A stretch of 64,000 nucleotides of DNA. Source: Scleromitrula shiraiana. Lineage: Eukaryota; Ascomycota; Leotiomycetes; Helotiales; Sclerotiniaceae. The stretch is taken from the NCBI GenBank assembly GCA_028455995.1, contig JABELC010000011.1:1302001-1366000 (forward strand). Reading direction: 5' to 3'. The translations under genes and the position numbers were made by a program. Shown piece after piece: positions 1 to 14,400 of this stretch; position 1 is the first letter of the stretch; every line of letters starts with the position of its first letter. The notes under the pieces are model-generated. The model was not told the DNA's origin, searched no databases, and saw only the letters and a list, made by a program, of their open reading frames with translations.

Positions 1-930
1 AAATCTCCCTAGGGCCAGTATCTCAAGATAGCTTGACGAAAACCACACAATCTTACGAATGGAAAAATTTGCATGATCTTAAAAGTTGCTTGATCAGCTA
101 GCTAGATTCGGGTTGATATTTACGTTTGCATACTAAGTCAATTCATTTTCTAATGTCTATTCAAAAAGTAGACATTCAATTGTATCTTGATCAGATCAAT
201 GTTCAGTATTGGTAGGATACCAGTCCGCAGGAGCAAACAGAAAGACAAATGTTGATAACTGGTTTTGTTCTTGAAACATGCTGGGAAACTTTGGGTATGT
301 TGAGATAGTGAAGATCAATCAAGCTCGCAATCACAGATATGTTTAATCAATCCCAATTCATAATGGTGATAGTAAGTAAATCCTTATTTTCATGTATATC
401 TACATACTAATAAAATATAGAACATTGATATTTATGTTAGATAGGCAAGTGCTGTGCAGTATATCCAATGCCTTTTTTGAAATCTCAACCTTTGAGAAAT
501 CCTAATATGTACCTCATGCTGCACTCACTATGTATTGTATATACAGAACATAGTAAAGGTGTTATCACAAGAGTCTTCCGACAAGTTTTCCTCGACTTGT
601 ACTCATAGCGGGGTGTTCGGTTCGTGATATGTGCATGCCCCTTTCCCGCATCCTCCTGAAACCCCTAACTCGAATTCTGATATATGAAGAGTTCCCTGAA
701 AGATGCCTCCGATCCCCTCCAAGGCGCCATTGCCATCTGGTTTTTGATGATCCGATAATATTTTTCCATCCTACATACAATAAAACCAAGCCAACTCCTC
801 TTGAATCGACCAGCCTTTCCGTATGACAACATCCTATTCCTTACCTTTCCGGACCTAGAAATCGGGTCGATCGAATGCCGCTAAACCGCTTTAAACATAA
901 ATGAAAGAAAAGTTATGTGTGTATGTTTTC
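1..930. other. intergenic, no gene seen
   Basis: Only short open frames occur here, overlapping on both strands around 565-826, with no recognisable domain or splice-supported extension. It lies downstream of the receptor gene and probably contains its 3' UTR. Confidence 0.5.
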
Positions 931-2584
931 TCATGTTTTACCCATGGGATAAATAGGTGAAGCACAGGTCGATGACGAGTCCCGAGTTTGTGGTGGTTGA
1001 GGTGATGAAAATGATCGTGAGGGTGATGTGTATCTTGCTTCTCTGCCGAAATAATCAGGTGTTTCTCGACCACTCTTAGCAACAGGTGAGATTGGTGTTA
1101 ATTCGGCAGATTTTGTAGTGAATGTAATGGTGGTATATGTTCCTGTTTGACTCTCTGGCTTATCTCGTTCTTTGGAGAGCATCTCATATGCTCTGGGGTC
1201 TTTGGAAAGGTGTGCGTCTGCGCTAACAAATTCATTGTCTGTGATTATCTTTCCTCTAATCAATTCGTACCAGCCTGTGAACATTGACACTCGACCTAAG
1301 AATATTAGTGCCCAAATGCCATTCATCTACCTTTCATTAGCTTTGATTAACAGACAGATTACCAAACAAAACTTACAGATAGCAGGACGAGAACTGAAGC
1401 AACTGTGGCCTCATTGACAACTAATTTACTTGAAAAGGGTAGACACTGATTCTTGTCTCCCCCAGTTCGAAGCAAGCAGGTCAACCATACCTCGGCTTTC
1501 GTGGGATCTTTCAGGATATTTGTTTGGATATCGTCCATAAAGACAAACACAATCGCAAAAAACACAACATCGGCAACAATTAATAGAACAATGGTGATAC
1601 CTCTCCATTGTAACTCGATGACTCGATGAATTCGACGGTATGCCTGTCTTGGTGAAATGGTGCGTACACTACTGGTATACGATGGAAGGACACTGGAATT
1701 GTTTGTTGTATTCGATTTATCCGACAAAGATGAGAGATATACCTTTATGCAGTATCCAAAAGTGATGAACTGCATGATCACAGTAACTCCGGAGAAGCCA
1801 AGTAGTGGGATCCAAAAATCCGCCAAACTGTTGGTATGGTTGACATGACAGGCGTTTCCAAATCGAAACGAGACCCCACTGAAGATCAATGCGAATACTA
1901 GGGCGATTGCTGGAATACCCCATCCAGTTGCAAAAGCACTCCACATGAAAGTTTTCCCAATGACTACTTGCCAGCATATCTGCAGATGTAAAGCTAGAGA
2001 TCGTAAGAACACCCACATCACTCCACACCATCCTCCGGCCATGATGAATGCACCTGAAAAGGCGCAGGCTAGACTAGTGTTCTGGTCGTTCGGAGTGATT
2101 GCGTTATAGCATTGGTCCGGATTTGCGCCCAGAGGTATGATAAATCCCATCTTCGGAGAGGTAGAATTAGAATGGGTTCGATGTTAGGTAGGATTGAAGG
2201 ACTGAACTCACCTGCATTATCATGGTGGCTATAGTTAAGCATATACTGAGGTAATGTCTGTTGGTCTTCTCAACTGGTAGCATTGCAAAAGACAGCAGTA
2301 GAAACACCGAACATATCATTGCCACTACATTGATCCAGTTTGCAGATGTTGTAATGGTTTCGATACTATCAGGGTATAGCCAATCCGTTTGGGGACATGG
2401 TAAGCAGCATATGACTCCTAACGTAGTCGAGCAAAATCTTCCATTAACAACTGGTACATCTATGTCAGCTTGATGGACATTGTTTGGTATAGGGCAATAA
2501 CGTACAACCGCCATCTGGTGGGAAGAGACTTGCGGCGATAAATGGAGCCGGGCAATCACCAATAGTAATATTTGTTGAAGGCAT
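931..2584 (-). CDS. Frizzled/Smoothened-like fungal seven-transmembrane receptor
   Basis: Four exons on the minus strand: 2584-2506, 2459-2212, 2150-1377 and 1326-931, giving 498 residues. The start ATG follows an in-frame TGA 9 nt upstream, which fixes it unless an upstream exon exists. A short extracellular head carries cysteines at about residues 11, 36, 44, 45 and 48, with CPAPF and CCLPCPQTDWLYPD motifs. Seven hydrophobic helices follow, at about 68-87, 94-116, 128-158, 170-196, 212-236, 298-320 and 348-378. A Ser/Thr/Pro-rich cytoplasmic tail of about 115 residues ends the protein. The Cys-rich head plus seven helices matches fungal Fz/Smo-like G-protein-coupled receptors, whose ligands are mostly unknown. 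Junctions joined: GGY-VPVVNGRF, IMQ-MGFIIP and LLS-MNGIWA, all with consistent phase. A role in nutrient or surface sensing is inference. Confidence 0.85.
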
Positions 2585-3839
2585 TGTTGACGATCAAGAT
2601 TAATGGGCAAAATGGAAGTAGGGTGCTGACAACCCAATTGAGGGTGAAAGCTGGCAGATGTATTCACCCTGCAAGTGCTTTCAAGTGAAGACAACTATGT
2701 TTGTATATATCAAGGTAAGAAAGACATCAACATGGGAGAATTCCAAATGATGATGTGCCGCTGTGGGTATATTATGCAGCCACCAAGTGCCCGTTTAGAT
2801 CCTAAAACGCACTTGAGTATCTAAGGAAAGTTTGATCCGAGATCATAATGGTGAAAATATCTAGTTTGTTTTGAACAACGCGTGGTGTGCGTAAGGTCCG
2901 TGGGAATAGGTCAATGGTTTCATGGAGCCATTAACATAGTGCTTTGACCATACTTCGGATGATAAAGAAAGCAAAAGGCAAGAAGAAAGAGAGTGAAGGG
3001 ATCCCGAGAGATATTATATGTATTATGTATGTATATGTATATACAGTGTGGCAGTATTCTGAATATACTGGATAGCTTTGATACTTGAAGCAGAAAAAGA
3101 AAGTGGATTGGGAACTGCGGGCCTGCACATGTATAAGGCGAAGTAGAGAAGTTCAAGATGGACATATAGTGGATCATATAGCTTCGGGGTCTTGGGAAGG
3201 AAGGACAAGAAGGTTGTATACAATACGGTAGATTTTGATGGACTCTATGGGTTGTTGAACTAGGGTAAGGAATTCTCCCCCCCTGTTCATTTTATCTTGG
3301 ACATTATGGAGTAAGTAAGAATAAAAAGATAACCCTTGAAAGAAGAGGAGCGAGAAAAACGAAAAGAGCGTTCCAGCCAAAAGAGTGAAATATGGTAACT
3401 GTGCGGGAGGATAAAGTCCTAACTGTTTGTTTTTGTTATTATTGCTGATAACCATTTTGAGATTAGTTATCCGGATGTGGGAATTAATACCGTTTGGTAG
3501 GTTATGATTGGAGAAAACAACATGAATTAATTGTATCTGTATCTGTATTTGTACTGCTATTTCATTATACAGGAAATGTAAAATGTAACTATTTCCAGTA
3601 TTGGGACAGTAGGGGTAATGATACGTTCTGCCGCAGGCGAAGATTTCTTGCTGTTCGTATTACTTACTGTCTATGTCCGTATGTGCATCATGTATACATT
3701 ACTTGATTGGAGAAGGGAGGAAAAGGTAGAGAAAGAGAAAGGAGAGGTGATGAGTAGGGTAAGAAGATAGGATAGGATAGGATAGGGTAGAGAAAGCAAA
3801 AGGAAGAGGTGTGAAAAAGGTGTGACTTGAAGGAGGGGG

Positions 3840-3945
3840 GGGAGGGAGGAGGGATGAGGGATGATTGGATAGAGATGATAGAGGAGAGGGATGAGGGATG
3901 AGGAATGAGGAATGATTGGATAGAGATGATAGAGGAGAGGACACA
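3840..3945. repeat. purine-rich minisatellite, about 48-bp unit
   Basis: A block containing ATGATTGGATAGAGATGATA followed by GAGGAGAGG occurs twice in direct orientation near 3860 and 3910, linked by GATGAGG/GATGAGGAAT variants. It lies in a purine-rich stretch of the desert. Confidence 0.7.
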
Positions 3946-4396
3946 GAGTACTAATGGTACTAATGTATATTGTATTGTAAGAGGCTGAAGTCTTGAATTG
4001 ATTTCTATGAGAAGAGAGAAACAACATAGTAGTATACTATACTAAAATATACTATACTATACTAGTAATAAGTTAAATGTATTGGATGAGGAAATTATTT
4101 AGGTCGGTTATTTTAGAAACTAATCCATAATTTATCTAGTTTAATAACTAGATTAGCCCTCATAGTTGGATACTTAGTTGGATACTTACTAGCTATTGAG
4201 TAATATAATAATATAATCCATACTAGGATATACCTCCACAAGTCGTTCTCACATATAATTGGCACGGACATGAGAAAATTTGGAAATGAAAAACAACCAA
4301 GAGAATTCCGAACTTAGCTGTGGATGGATGAAATGATTTGGTTTAAGTGAATTTGCTAAGATGATGATGGATGCTAAGATTCCGGATGGAAGGTAC

Positions 4397-4434
4397 TGGA
4401 AGGGGAGGGCAGGGCAGGGCAGGGCAGGGCAGGG
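4397..4434 (+). repeat. (GGGCA)n microsatellite
   Basis: Seven or so tandem copies of AGGGC/GGGCA occur in an otherwise AT-rich context. Confidence 0.85.
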
Positions 4435-4920
4435 AAAAACTTCAAGACAAGGTACTACCTTGGCAGTTCTTTCAAAGTTTGTTCCGATGCATTTTTCTTA
4501 TTTCAAAGTTATTACTATTATTCAGATCCCTCCTTTTCATTCTTTTTTTACTTAATATATAATATAATATATTATGATATTATAATATAATATAATATAT
4601 TATATTTTTATTTATTATTTAAACTTATTTATTTATTATTTAAACTTGTTTATTTATTTATTTTTACTATATATTAATATATTACATTTATTTATTTATT
4701 ATATAATACATCATATTTTCTTATTTCTTATTCAGACTCCTTCTATTCACTTTTTCTTACTTACTATATAATACATACGCCATCATTATACTATATAATC
4801 TCAACAAACTAATAATAAAGTTTACCCAGTTCTAATTGTTGAGATTATACCGTACTTCTCTTCAACCAGCGTGTAGGCCTAATGTACATATGTATCATGT
4901 ACGAGGAGTTATGACTTTGA

Positions 4921-4985
4921 ATGCAGATGGTATGCAGGTGGTATGCAGGTAGTATGCAGGTGGTATGCAGGTGGTATGCAGATCC
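4921..4985 (+). repeat. 11-bp tandem repeat
   Basis: About six head-to-tail copies of ATGCAGGTGGT, with A/G changes at two positions. Confidence 0.85.
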
Positions 4986-5227
4986 AAAAGGTCATATATA
5001 ATAAGAGCGTATTCGATCGTAATATCGTAATATCGTATATCGCCATGATAACTGTTCCTTGATATCAATTAATTAATCTTCAATGCCATACATACAATGG
5101 CCCTCCCCCACTTCATGGTCGGAAATTGGAAATTGGAAATTGGAAATTTAGAAATCATCATGATACTACTCAAGCGGGTATTTTATTATGTGAAGACCGG
5201 GCAAGAACATTAAAGTATTTTTGTTAC

Positions 5228-5532
<305 letters not shown>

Positions 5533-8500
5533 TATTCATATTTAAAAAGATAAACAAGATATTTGTCCTCGACGCCGAGTTCAAATTCCAATTACCTTCA
5601 AAGCTCTCAGATACTACACAACGAAAGGTTCACGATGATTACAATACAATATTCACAACTTCTTTCAATATAAATTATGCTTTTTCAACCTTCTCTGAAT
5701 GTCCAACCGCACCGATAGCATCGAATAACACGCATCTTTATAACACTTGCCCGGATAGCTTATGAACAAAAAAGGAGATCTGCGCAATCTGTACAGTGTC
5801 CCGTGGCAATATGAACGAGTTTTATCGAAAACTTTATTCAATGGCCATACACTCGCTGTTGCAGCTAGGCTAGCCCTATGGTTTCACACGATGAATAAGC
5901 TATCCCGCAAGCTCTTCTCCATACATCATAACGAACCGTTCACATACCCCAAACGTTCATGGTGAAACCGGGGTACAGAACAACCAACCCTAATTCTCTT
6001 AATTTCTGTAGAGAGACGTCTTCCTGAAACGATTTGCTTTGACATAGACATTAACCAACAGCAACTGTCATCAATTGACATCTCGATTGACAATCTCCGC
6101 ACCTACTGTTGCTATTCTGCACTGAATGCATACATGCAATATCCCTTGCTCCTTGCTCCTTGCTCCTTGAACATCATGCCATGGCCAAAGATCAGGGCAA
6201 TTGCATTGCATTGCATCGCATACATGTTCAAATTCACCCCAGAAGTTCAATTCCCTTGCCAAATCACAAGGATACCACCCAGGCTCTCGCCTATTCCTGA
6301 AAGTCACAGTGAGAAAATAGCGTCAGAAAACTCACGTTACATGACGGTGAGTATCAGGACCCAACCAACATCGTCAACTCTAGCCTACCTTGTCCTTGCT
6401 TGTAGTTGTCTTCATTGCCTCAATTTAAGCATGACATGGAAGGAAACGTGGAAATCATGATATATTCAATATTCAAACGCCTACTTCCATTTCCGAGCCT
6501 TACAAGCGAAAGAACAATAATTGCAAGAATCTCAGCTGTCAGCATCGTATCATTTCAGCAACCGTTAACTGTTGATTTTGTGCGAGGCTGATAGATGGAG
6601 ATTGTACGTACATAAATTATATTTTTCTCCTCTCTTCTTTTTCTTTACTGATTACAGTAAGCTGACCACGGACGGGGTCAGCCGTACCCCGCGGGCATAC
6701 CATCTTTTTACCCACTCGTTCGGTCACATTTCCCCTTATCTTACTATTCAATTACAATGCATCACGACGAATACCGCAACAGTGAATCTCGACCGTTATA
6801 TCGTTCATCCGCCCGTCTTATCTCATCACTCGATTCTTAATACCCGTCCGTATTCTATCTACCCGAACCCGACTCCATTCTACCCCAACCTATTATCGCC
6901 TTCTACATACGTAAGTAACATCTACTTGGTAATAAGACCTTAAGATATTGTGGCTTTCCATTCACCACCTAGGCAGCTGCACCCACACCCGGCTCACCAG
7001 TGCCGGAGGTTACCATTCATAGCCTTACCACCGACCCGTACCCCGGACGAGGAAAAGTCTCTTCACCGGGGTAAAGCACAATCTTACGTCGCATCGCATA
7101 TTCGGAGTTTACTATCGAAATACTGCATTTATGTGTATGCTATCGATACCATACTTCAGGTACGCATTGCATTGTAAATTACGCGTTTGATTGCTGTTTT
7201 CACTTCCAGAACCCACACACACACCTATACAAAATGACAAATTGTGATCTTTCACAATAGGTCTTTTTGACAACTATGTTTTGTCACGTACAAGATGTCC
7301 TTTTCGTATAGGCTGAAGACTTCCATCTTCTTTATGATTTGTTTACTCGAAAGTATAAGATGTTCTTGCATATCTATTACCCAGTCAATGCATTGAGCAA
7401 CAACAGTTATAAGCTTCATTTTACTATACATATCGCTAAAGCTTTTTGGAAGGTTGATCAGCAATAGTATTGGTGCTTTTCTACATCTCCTCATGATTTT
7501 CCCCCTGACTGACCAAAAGAACGAATTGAATTAGGTATAACAATTCCCTATAAAGCTAGGCAGGCAATGAGAACCAATCACCTATAATACAAGGTTCTTC
7601 AAGATCCATGTTCTGACCCAGCGGGATGTCAGCGCCATATAATCCTTCTCGAATATTCGGGCCAGTGCCCAACTTCAGTGATGGCAATTTCAGATGAGAC
7701 GCGGTTCGGGACAAAACAAACAATTGTAAATTTACTTTACATTTTGAATTTGCTCCACATTTGTCCGATAAAGAGAGTGTGAAATTGAAGAGAAGAGAAC
7801 TGGTTGGAGAAAAGTTGGTTGGTTAGTTGGCCGATCGGATGTCCCTTGGTAGTAATTCGTCAAATGAATTCTTCGAATCAGAGACGATCGGAATGTCGTA
7901 TCATGTTACACTGGCTCGAGACTGGTAAAAGAAGGTCCGAATGCAATGTCAATCTATCCCATTTGTTCAAAGTTGAAGTTTCGCTGGATAATTAGTCTTC
8001 AATCACTATAATTTCTTAGTAGGTAGTACAACAAATCTATGTCCAAAGATGGTGCGTTCGAATGTGGCATAGAAATTAATCTGCGGGGTTGAGACATATG
8101 GAAAATCACACATATCTCCTTCTCGCTGGAGTCGCATCTCATATGTCGGAAAGTTCCCTCTACGTCTCATGATTGGTTTTGGTGTAGTGGGGGGAATTTC
8201 TATTCGAATTAGTATGATGTCAAACGGCAATTGAGCGTCGCCATCTACTGGATGAATTGATCAATTGATTGAATTGCTATATGCCGACACAATATGCATA
8301 AATCGTCTATCTTCATTTTGATTACCGCGAGGAGTATTTGCTTCGAACCTTAATTCCTAAGTTGTTAATATCTACACTATTTCATGGGATAGAACTTCAA
8401 TTAAGTTTCATTGGATTCTCTCACTGCCGATATATTCCGGCTCATATTCATTCGTGCTTCCTTCCTATTGCGATGCAAACAATTCTGAGATAGTTCCATA

Positions 8501-9944
8501 CAATGGTCAACATCATTGTAACCAGTATTAGGAATGTTCTGTTTAAGCTCCTGCTATCGCCATTGTCAATGACCTATATACTCATAGGTGTATGGGGTCA
8601 TAATCTAAACGAACCATTGTCAGTGTCTTTACAACGAATGAGAACTTCCTTCTTTTCTAAGCATAAGAATAAACTACTTTATCCTATCAGATCTTCATCC
8701 ATCTTCCCCTCTCCCGCCCTTCATATCAATAACGTTCATCCTCATCTTCACTCACTGTCACAATGTTTGTCTAATCATGATCAATCATCAATATCCTTGT
8801 AATCACGAATTGATACTGTTGGTAAACACATGTGTGCGTAGAACGTTCGTAGTAACTCAATGCTAAGTGGATAAATCTTTCTTGTTGCAGTTACTAGAGT
8901 TTAAGCTCCTACACAAAAAGAACATTCCTTAAAAAAGAGGTGATAACCAAGCATCTGCACAGATCATTTCCTAGTAGAGAATTCCTAGTTGGCGTCCCTT
9001 GTCATTATTATTACGACTTTCTACTTGAAGATATACAGAAGTATTAGAGGTATAATCTACTGAATAATTCATCATAATGGCCCACCCTTTTAAGTTTTAT
9101 GGGTGATGAGTCTGCGTAGACATGTGGTATCCTCATGCTTCTGGGGATAGTTTTTAGTGAAACAGTTGACCAGGTGCCCTACTTGTCGGCTAATGCTCCC
9201 GTCGCGCCCAAATAACTCCTTTGTGGTGCCCCCAAGTGACGGGATTGGTTGGCCAGATTTTTGATCCGCCGAGGAGTAGTTCAAGTTTAAGAAAGGTAGC
9301 TCAAGATGGATTCAAAGAGATATACCAGACATTGATCGCACCCTATATACCCTAGAGTGCTTAGCGGTCCCTAATCTAGTCAACAATGCGTTCACGACGT
9401 GCCATGCAATTGTTAGAAGCGGAATTTGTCAGTCCATCTAAAAAAATGTAGAGGTTCGAGGGATTGAATAACATTTTTGGTCAAATCAATAGATATCCGA
9501 ACAATTCAATTTCAAAGTTACAGGTTCGTCCGAAAATCCAATAGCCATTCACTGTAGAATTACTCAACGGAAGGATATGTTATCCTAAAGGGATTCTCGA
9601 CTCGCTTAATAAGGAGTATCTTGGGAATGAGTCTTATTGAACACTTCCTGGTCACATTCAACATCTTGCTTATGTTTTACAAGATATATAGATATATAGA
9701 CAAATCATCTGTCTAAAGTGATATTGGTGTGTCTGGATAGTTTTGGTGTACTCAATAAGATTCTAATATTCAGCATACAGTGTGTCTAATCACAAATACC
9801 CAAAGAGCACTGGCGGAGCCCCTCTTTCCCCTCACAAATGTGATTTTCGCCAATTGTTTCGAAATCTTCAAATTTGTTTGATCATAAGATAGACAAGGAT
9901 GTAAGCTGCATCGATAAATGTTTGTGGGAGGAATAGAGATCTAG

Positions 9945-10125
9945 CTACCCCTCCTTCGTATAACACATTGGCATAACGCCGCATTGAATCTAAAGAGCAT
10001 CGAGATCCGCTGGCAACTACCCCTCTTTTGTATAACATATTAACATGACGCTTCATTGATTAGTAACCTACCTGCCTTTGAAAAGAATAAAGGTTTTGAT
10101 ACTCCTCTTCTGTATAACATAGTGG
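9945..10125. repeat. three degenerate copies of a TATAACA-containing motif
   Basis: The pattern CTACCCCTC...GTATAACA..TTGGCATAACG..CATTGA recurs at about 9948, 10016 and, more weakly, 10100, spaced 68 and 84 bp. On the minus strand the first two copies encode similar peptides (MRRYANVLYEGGVA and MKRHVNMLYKRGVVA). Decayed tandem units are the likeliest explanation. Confidence 0.6.
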
Positions 10126-10902
10126 CACGATCGTAACCAACTGTTCTGAAGATTTGGATGTGCTCACAACTTACTCAACGAAATCGATCCACTCTTATAA
10201 GCTAATTGTCGGCCCATACAATCTAGACGGTTGCAAAGTAAACTATATTCTTAATCATGGATGTTGTCAGACAACAACTTCTTTTAACTTTGCACTTTTC
10301 TGCTCAATGCGACCCGAGTTTCTACCAAATTTTCGAATCTAATTGAGAATGAGTGGTTGGTATGGTAACGGCTTTGGTATACGGTTGCGATTATCCTTCG
10401 ATTTCCATTTGTATAGTTGCCCTTCTTACGCCTGTATTGGCTACTCGGATTCTTTGTTAACTTGGCCGGTAGGTGTGACTACAGCGGCAATTAGATGATA
10501 CTAATGCATTCTGCTCGATTCGTGATGTTGAGGCTAGGTTCAACCATTCCAAGTGCATTACCGCTTTTTATTTCAATAACATGGCGGCTTGTTACAAGCG
10601 GGCTCTCCCAAAAAAGTAAGTCAATGGCATTGGCAATGCAATTGGAATTGTTGAGGGGCGTTATTAGGCAGCTAACAATTCTGGGCATGCAAGCTTGCCA
10701 GTTCTGAAAAATTGATGCCGGAATAGTTTGAAGTGCATGGCGATATCATGTGTAATGTGTAGGAGGAGTGTGTGCTTGACGATGTAATTGGATTAGAAAT
10801 CCACACTTGTTGCTACACAACATTTTGTGGCTTGGGTTTATCTAACAGTGGATACCTAGGTAAGTATACTCACCAACGGCATTGGAATTTGGCTCCAACT
10901 TC

Positions 10903-10933
10903 ATGCCATGTAATACAAGCACTTACATGGCAT
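10903..10933. repeat. 11-bp perfect inverted repeat (hairpin)
   Basis: ATGCCATGTAA, a 9-nt loop, then TTACATGGCAT. It lies about 470 bp upstream of the large Hint-fold gene. The role is unknown. Confidence 0.8.
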
Positions 10934-11403
10934 ACTGATAGGGACTTTTGGAAACCCTTGCATGGAGGAAGGTGAATAAAGCTCCCTCAATTACTTTTCT
11001 CTCTCTTTTGCATCGTCTGTCGTCCAATTATTCTCCACTATATGTCCACTGTCTTGCTATTCTCCTCTTTTCTTATGCTTGGGATCTTCGGAACGCCATC
11101 TTTTCAGCCTATTCCCAGATATTATAACGAAGCACCAAATAATAACGCCACTATGAATTCTTGAGCCAGGTGGTCACAAACGAAAGCAGAACGTTAATGA
11201 AATCGGCGATGCGCAGTAAGTACATAGAAGTTGATTTGTATTGTTGGTGAAAATATGAGTATTATCAGGCAAATAAGATTTGCTGATATATATTTGCTGC
11301 GACCCTCAACTGTTAAGTTTTTGGCTGTCATTTCAACAACACTTCTCTATACTTAACAACTCAGCCAAAGAACACATCACTTACATTCTGCTCCATAATT
11401 ACA

Positions 11404-14400
11404 ATGTCAGCCGAACAACTCTTTCATGATGCCATCGCGGCTATCAAGAAGGTCCAGCCCTTTGTTTACGGAGATTATGCCAACCGTCTACACAACAAAG
11501 TCCGAGCCGATGTGTGCAATGGGCACAAAGGCATGTCGAACTATATAGACAGAGCACCCGATTACCCCCCTGACGATCCCGATCCAGATAATTGGTACAT
11601 CGATATATTCGGAATAGGTGACTTACTGCACAAGCTTTCGATCCCCTCGGGTGCTGCCGGAATCGCTAATGTTGGTCCATCATATGATAGTAGCCAACAC
11701 TTAACAAGCTACGTGAGCAATGTAAGTCGTTCTCAAAGCACTGCTGATAAATCGAACTAAATTTCCATGGAGATGGAGAAAGTACTGAATCTTTATACTA
11801 ATTTCATGAGGTAGGATAATAGTACAGACCGCTACCTTGAGTCTCTAACAAATCTCATGGGATTTTGTCTCGGGGAACACATAAATCGAGAACTCAAGTC
11901 TCAAGGAGCCAATACTATTGATGATCTTTGGCACAACGATGACTTCAAATTCTCTTGCTCGGATCTGGTGACCGACCCAAATTTTATATTGAACGAGCTA
12001 AGGACAGACATGTCTAGACAGAACCATTTTTTTAGTATTGCGTGGCTTATGATTGCAGACTATATGGACGACAGAGACCATGTATATCGTCAATCACCCT
12101 GCGAAGGTGATGACTATAAAGACAAGGCAAGCTTCAAAGTCCTGAATCAATGGTCCTACACTTTGTGGGAAAATTATGGCAAAGGGAATTCTGATCAAAT
12201 GGACGAAGTCGTCAAGTTTTGTGGCCGGGTAGCTACAATTGGGCTTTGCCCACCTAATGTCACCACAAGTTTGCAGCAGCCTTCGGCTACCTGGACTGTT
12301 ACAAAAGCGTTCTACGAAATGGGTAGTGTTGCTGCTATTGGCGATGACGAATACAACAGTGAGTTACAAGATAGTTTGACTCGACTAGAGGGTCAAAAAG
12401 ACGTAGTCAATGAGTGGAAATCCTACTGCACGAACTTGGCAGGGTCTTGGAAAGATATTATTTCTAAATACTGGGACATTGGGATGTATCGTGCGTTTTA
12501 TGCCAAAGACTACAATGTGATCAAATCTTTTTTGGGCGAAGGTGTGTTATATTTCCTAAGAATCTTTTAACCAGCTTTTGACATCTGCCAAACTATGAGC
12601 CCTGGTTATCTTCCCCTTCTGACGTTCGAATATAGCATGGTTGAACCAACAAGATGAATATAATTGGGGACCGAATTATCTCCCTGTCATCGACCAGCCG
12701 CCGACACAATCAATATCATCAAACCAATCCCCGAAGAATGTTATCTTACCTGGAACTCTAATTAACCTTTTCAATGGGACCTCACGGCCAATTGAAGCCA
12801 TGCGCAGAGGAGAAGAAGTTCTAATTTGTAAAGACCCCAAGTTATATACTCCTGCTTTTAGTACGCCAATTCAGGGGTCTATCAAAGCAGATCTAATTGG
12901 GTTTAGTAAGTGATTGTTTCGTTCTAAAAGTAGACAGAAGATCATGCTGATGTAGCAAAACCTTAGATGGAGAGTCCCCTTGGGCCCTCAGCTCACAGGT
13001 GTTTCATACGACGACTGGGCTACGCGCAGTTGATCCAGAAGCAGCACGGCGTTTCAACTCATATCGGCACATTGGCAAACTCGCTATCGGACATATTATA
13101 TACCGTCTGCAGGCAAATGAATATGAGACTGTTGAAATCAAATCGATTAAGGAAACTAAGCAATCTCTATTGGAATCGGCATTTACTCTTTCGTTAACCG
13201 GGGATTCTCAAACTTACCACGCCAATGGATACCTGGTCGACATGAACAACCCAAATCACACGTTGAAAGAGACTGCAGAGATGCTTCGCAAAGTTCCTGG
13301 AGATCGGAGGCTAGCTCTTTTGTCACATTGTCAGGAGTTGCGGTCCATGTTCGGAAATCTAGAAGCTCAAGCCATTCACCAACGATTGAACTGGGAATTG
13401 TTTGGCCAGTATAACTCTCCAGACGAATATGAACCATCTTGGACTATTTCAGCAAGACCTTTCAACCACAAAGAGCACGTGGAGATCACTAATGCCTTAC
13501 ACGTTGCCAAAGGTGTTCGCATTGAACGTTTCGCAAGAGGATTCCGCCTCAAAGCACATCATGTTGATCGGTTACCAGCGGGATATGAGCTTCCTGCTTT
13601 GAGTCTCATTGATGGCTATCTTCTGATTCACGACGAAGTACAGCTCAGAAGCGCCTATGACCCACAAAAGAGGCAATTGCGATGGACAAGGGAGCTAAAA
13701 CAAATCAACCTTTTCGAGCATGGAGTGCTTCAGATTTATTCCCAAGCCGCGGGAGGACGAGGGGCTATCTATTTATCATCACAAGCAGAACCTGAAGAAA
13801 TAACCCCACAAGATAAACTGTATTTCTTTGAAGCTAAAGCATGCAGTTTTGATCACTCGGCAAGCAACAATACAAGATCGATTGGAGACGACGATGAGTG
13901 GACGAAGTATGGTGACTGGATTGTTACCTTAGATCAGGATGTTTGGCCCCCGGAGGAGGAAAATCGAGACACGATAAAGGAACCTTTGGATGGAGGAATT
14001 TATGAAGATGGTTACTGGACCCCTCAGAATAACGTGTCGGTCTCCTCCCTAAGAATGCCTATACTTGATCAGCTACAAGATCAAGTTAACCAAACTTTTA
14101 ATCAACAGCTTGGAAGCTTCTACACAGCTACGTCCCAAACAGACCCTAAAGATGGTTGCCAGGTACTCACTACAAAGTTCAATCGCGCGCCTCTTATACC
14201 TTTTGTCTCTGATGTCGACACTGACATGAAGAAAACATTCAATGTCGATTTCAATTCAAAATTAAATATTGACATGACTATTCCATCGCTTTTCCAGGAG
14301 ATGAGTATTAAAATGGATGCATGGTATGATAGTTTTGCAGGTCAGTTTTTCGAGTATGATCCTACAAAACGGGGATATAAGGGCAATCGGTGAGTTTCAC

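Noticed and set aside
12637..13220. Active intein or autoprocessing Hint domain
   Set aside because: The nucleophile, block-B histidine and terminal His-Asn positions are all substituted, and the flanks do not look like a split host protein.
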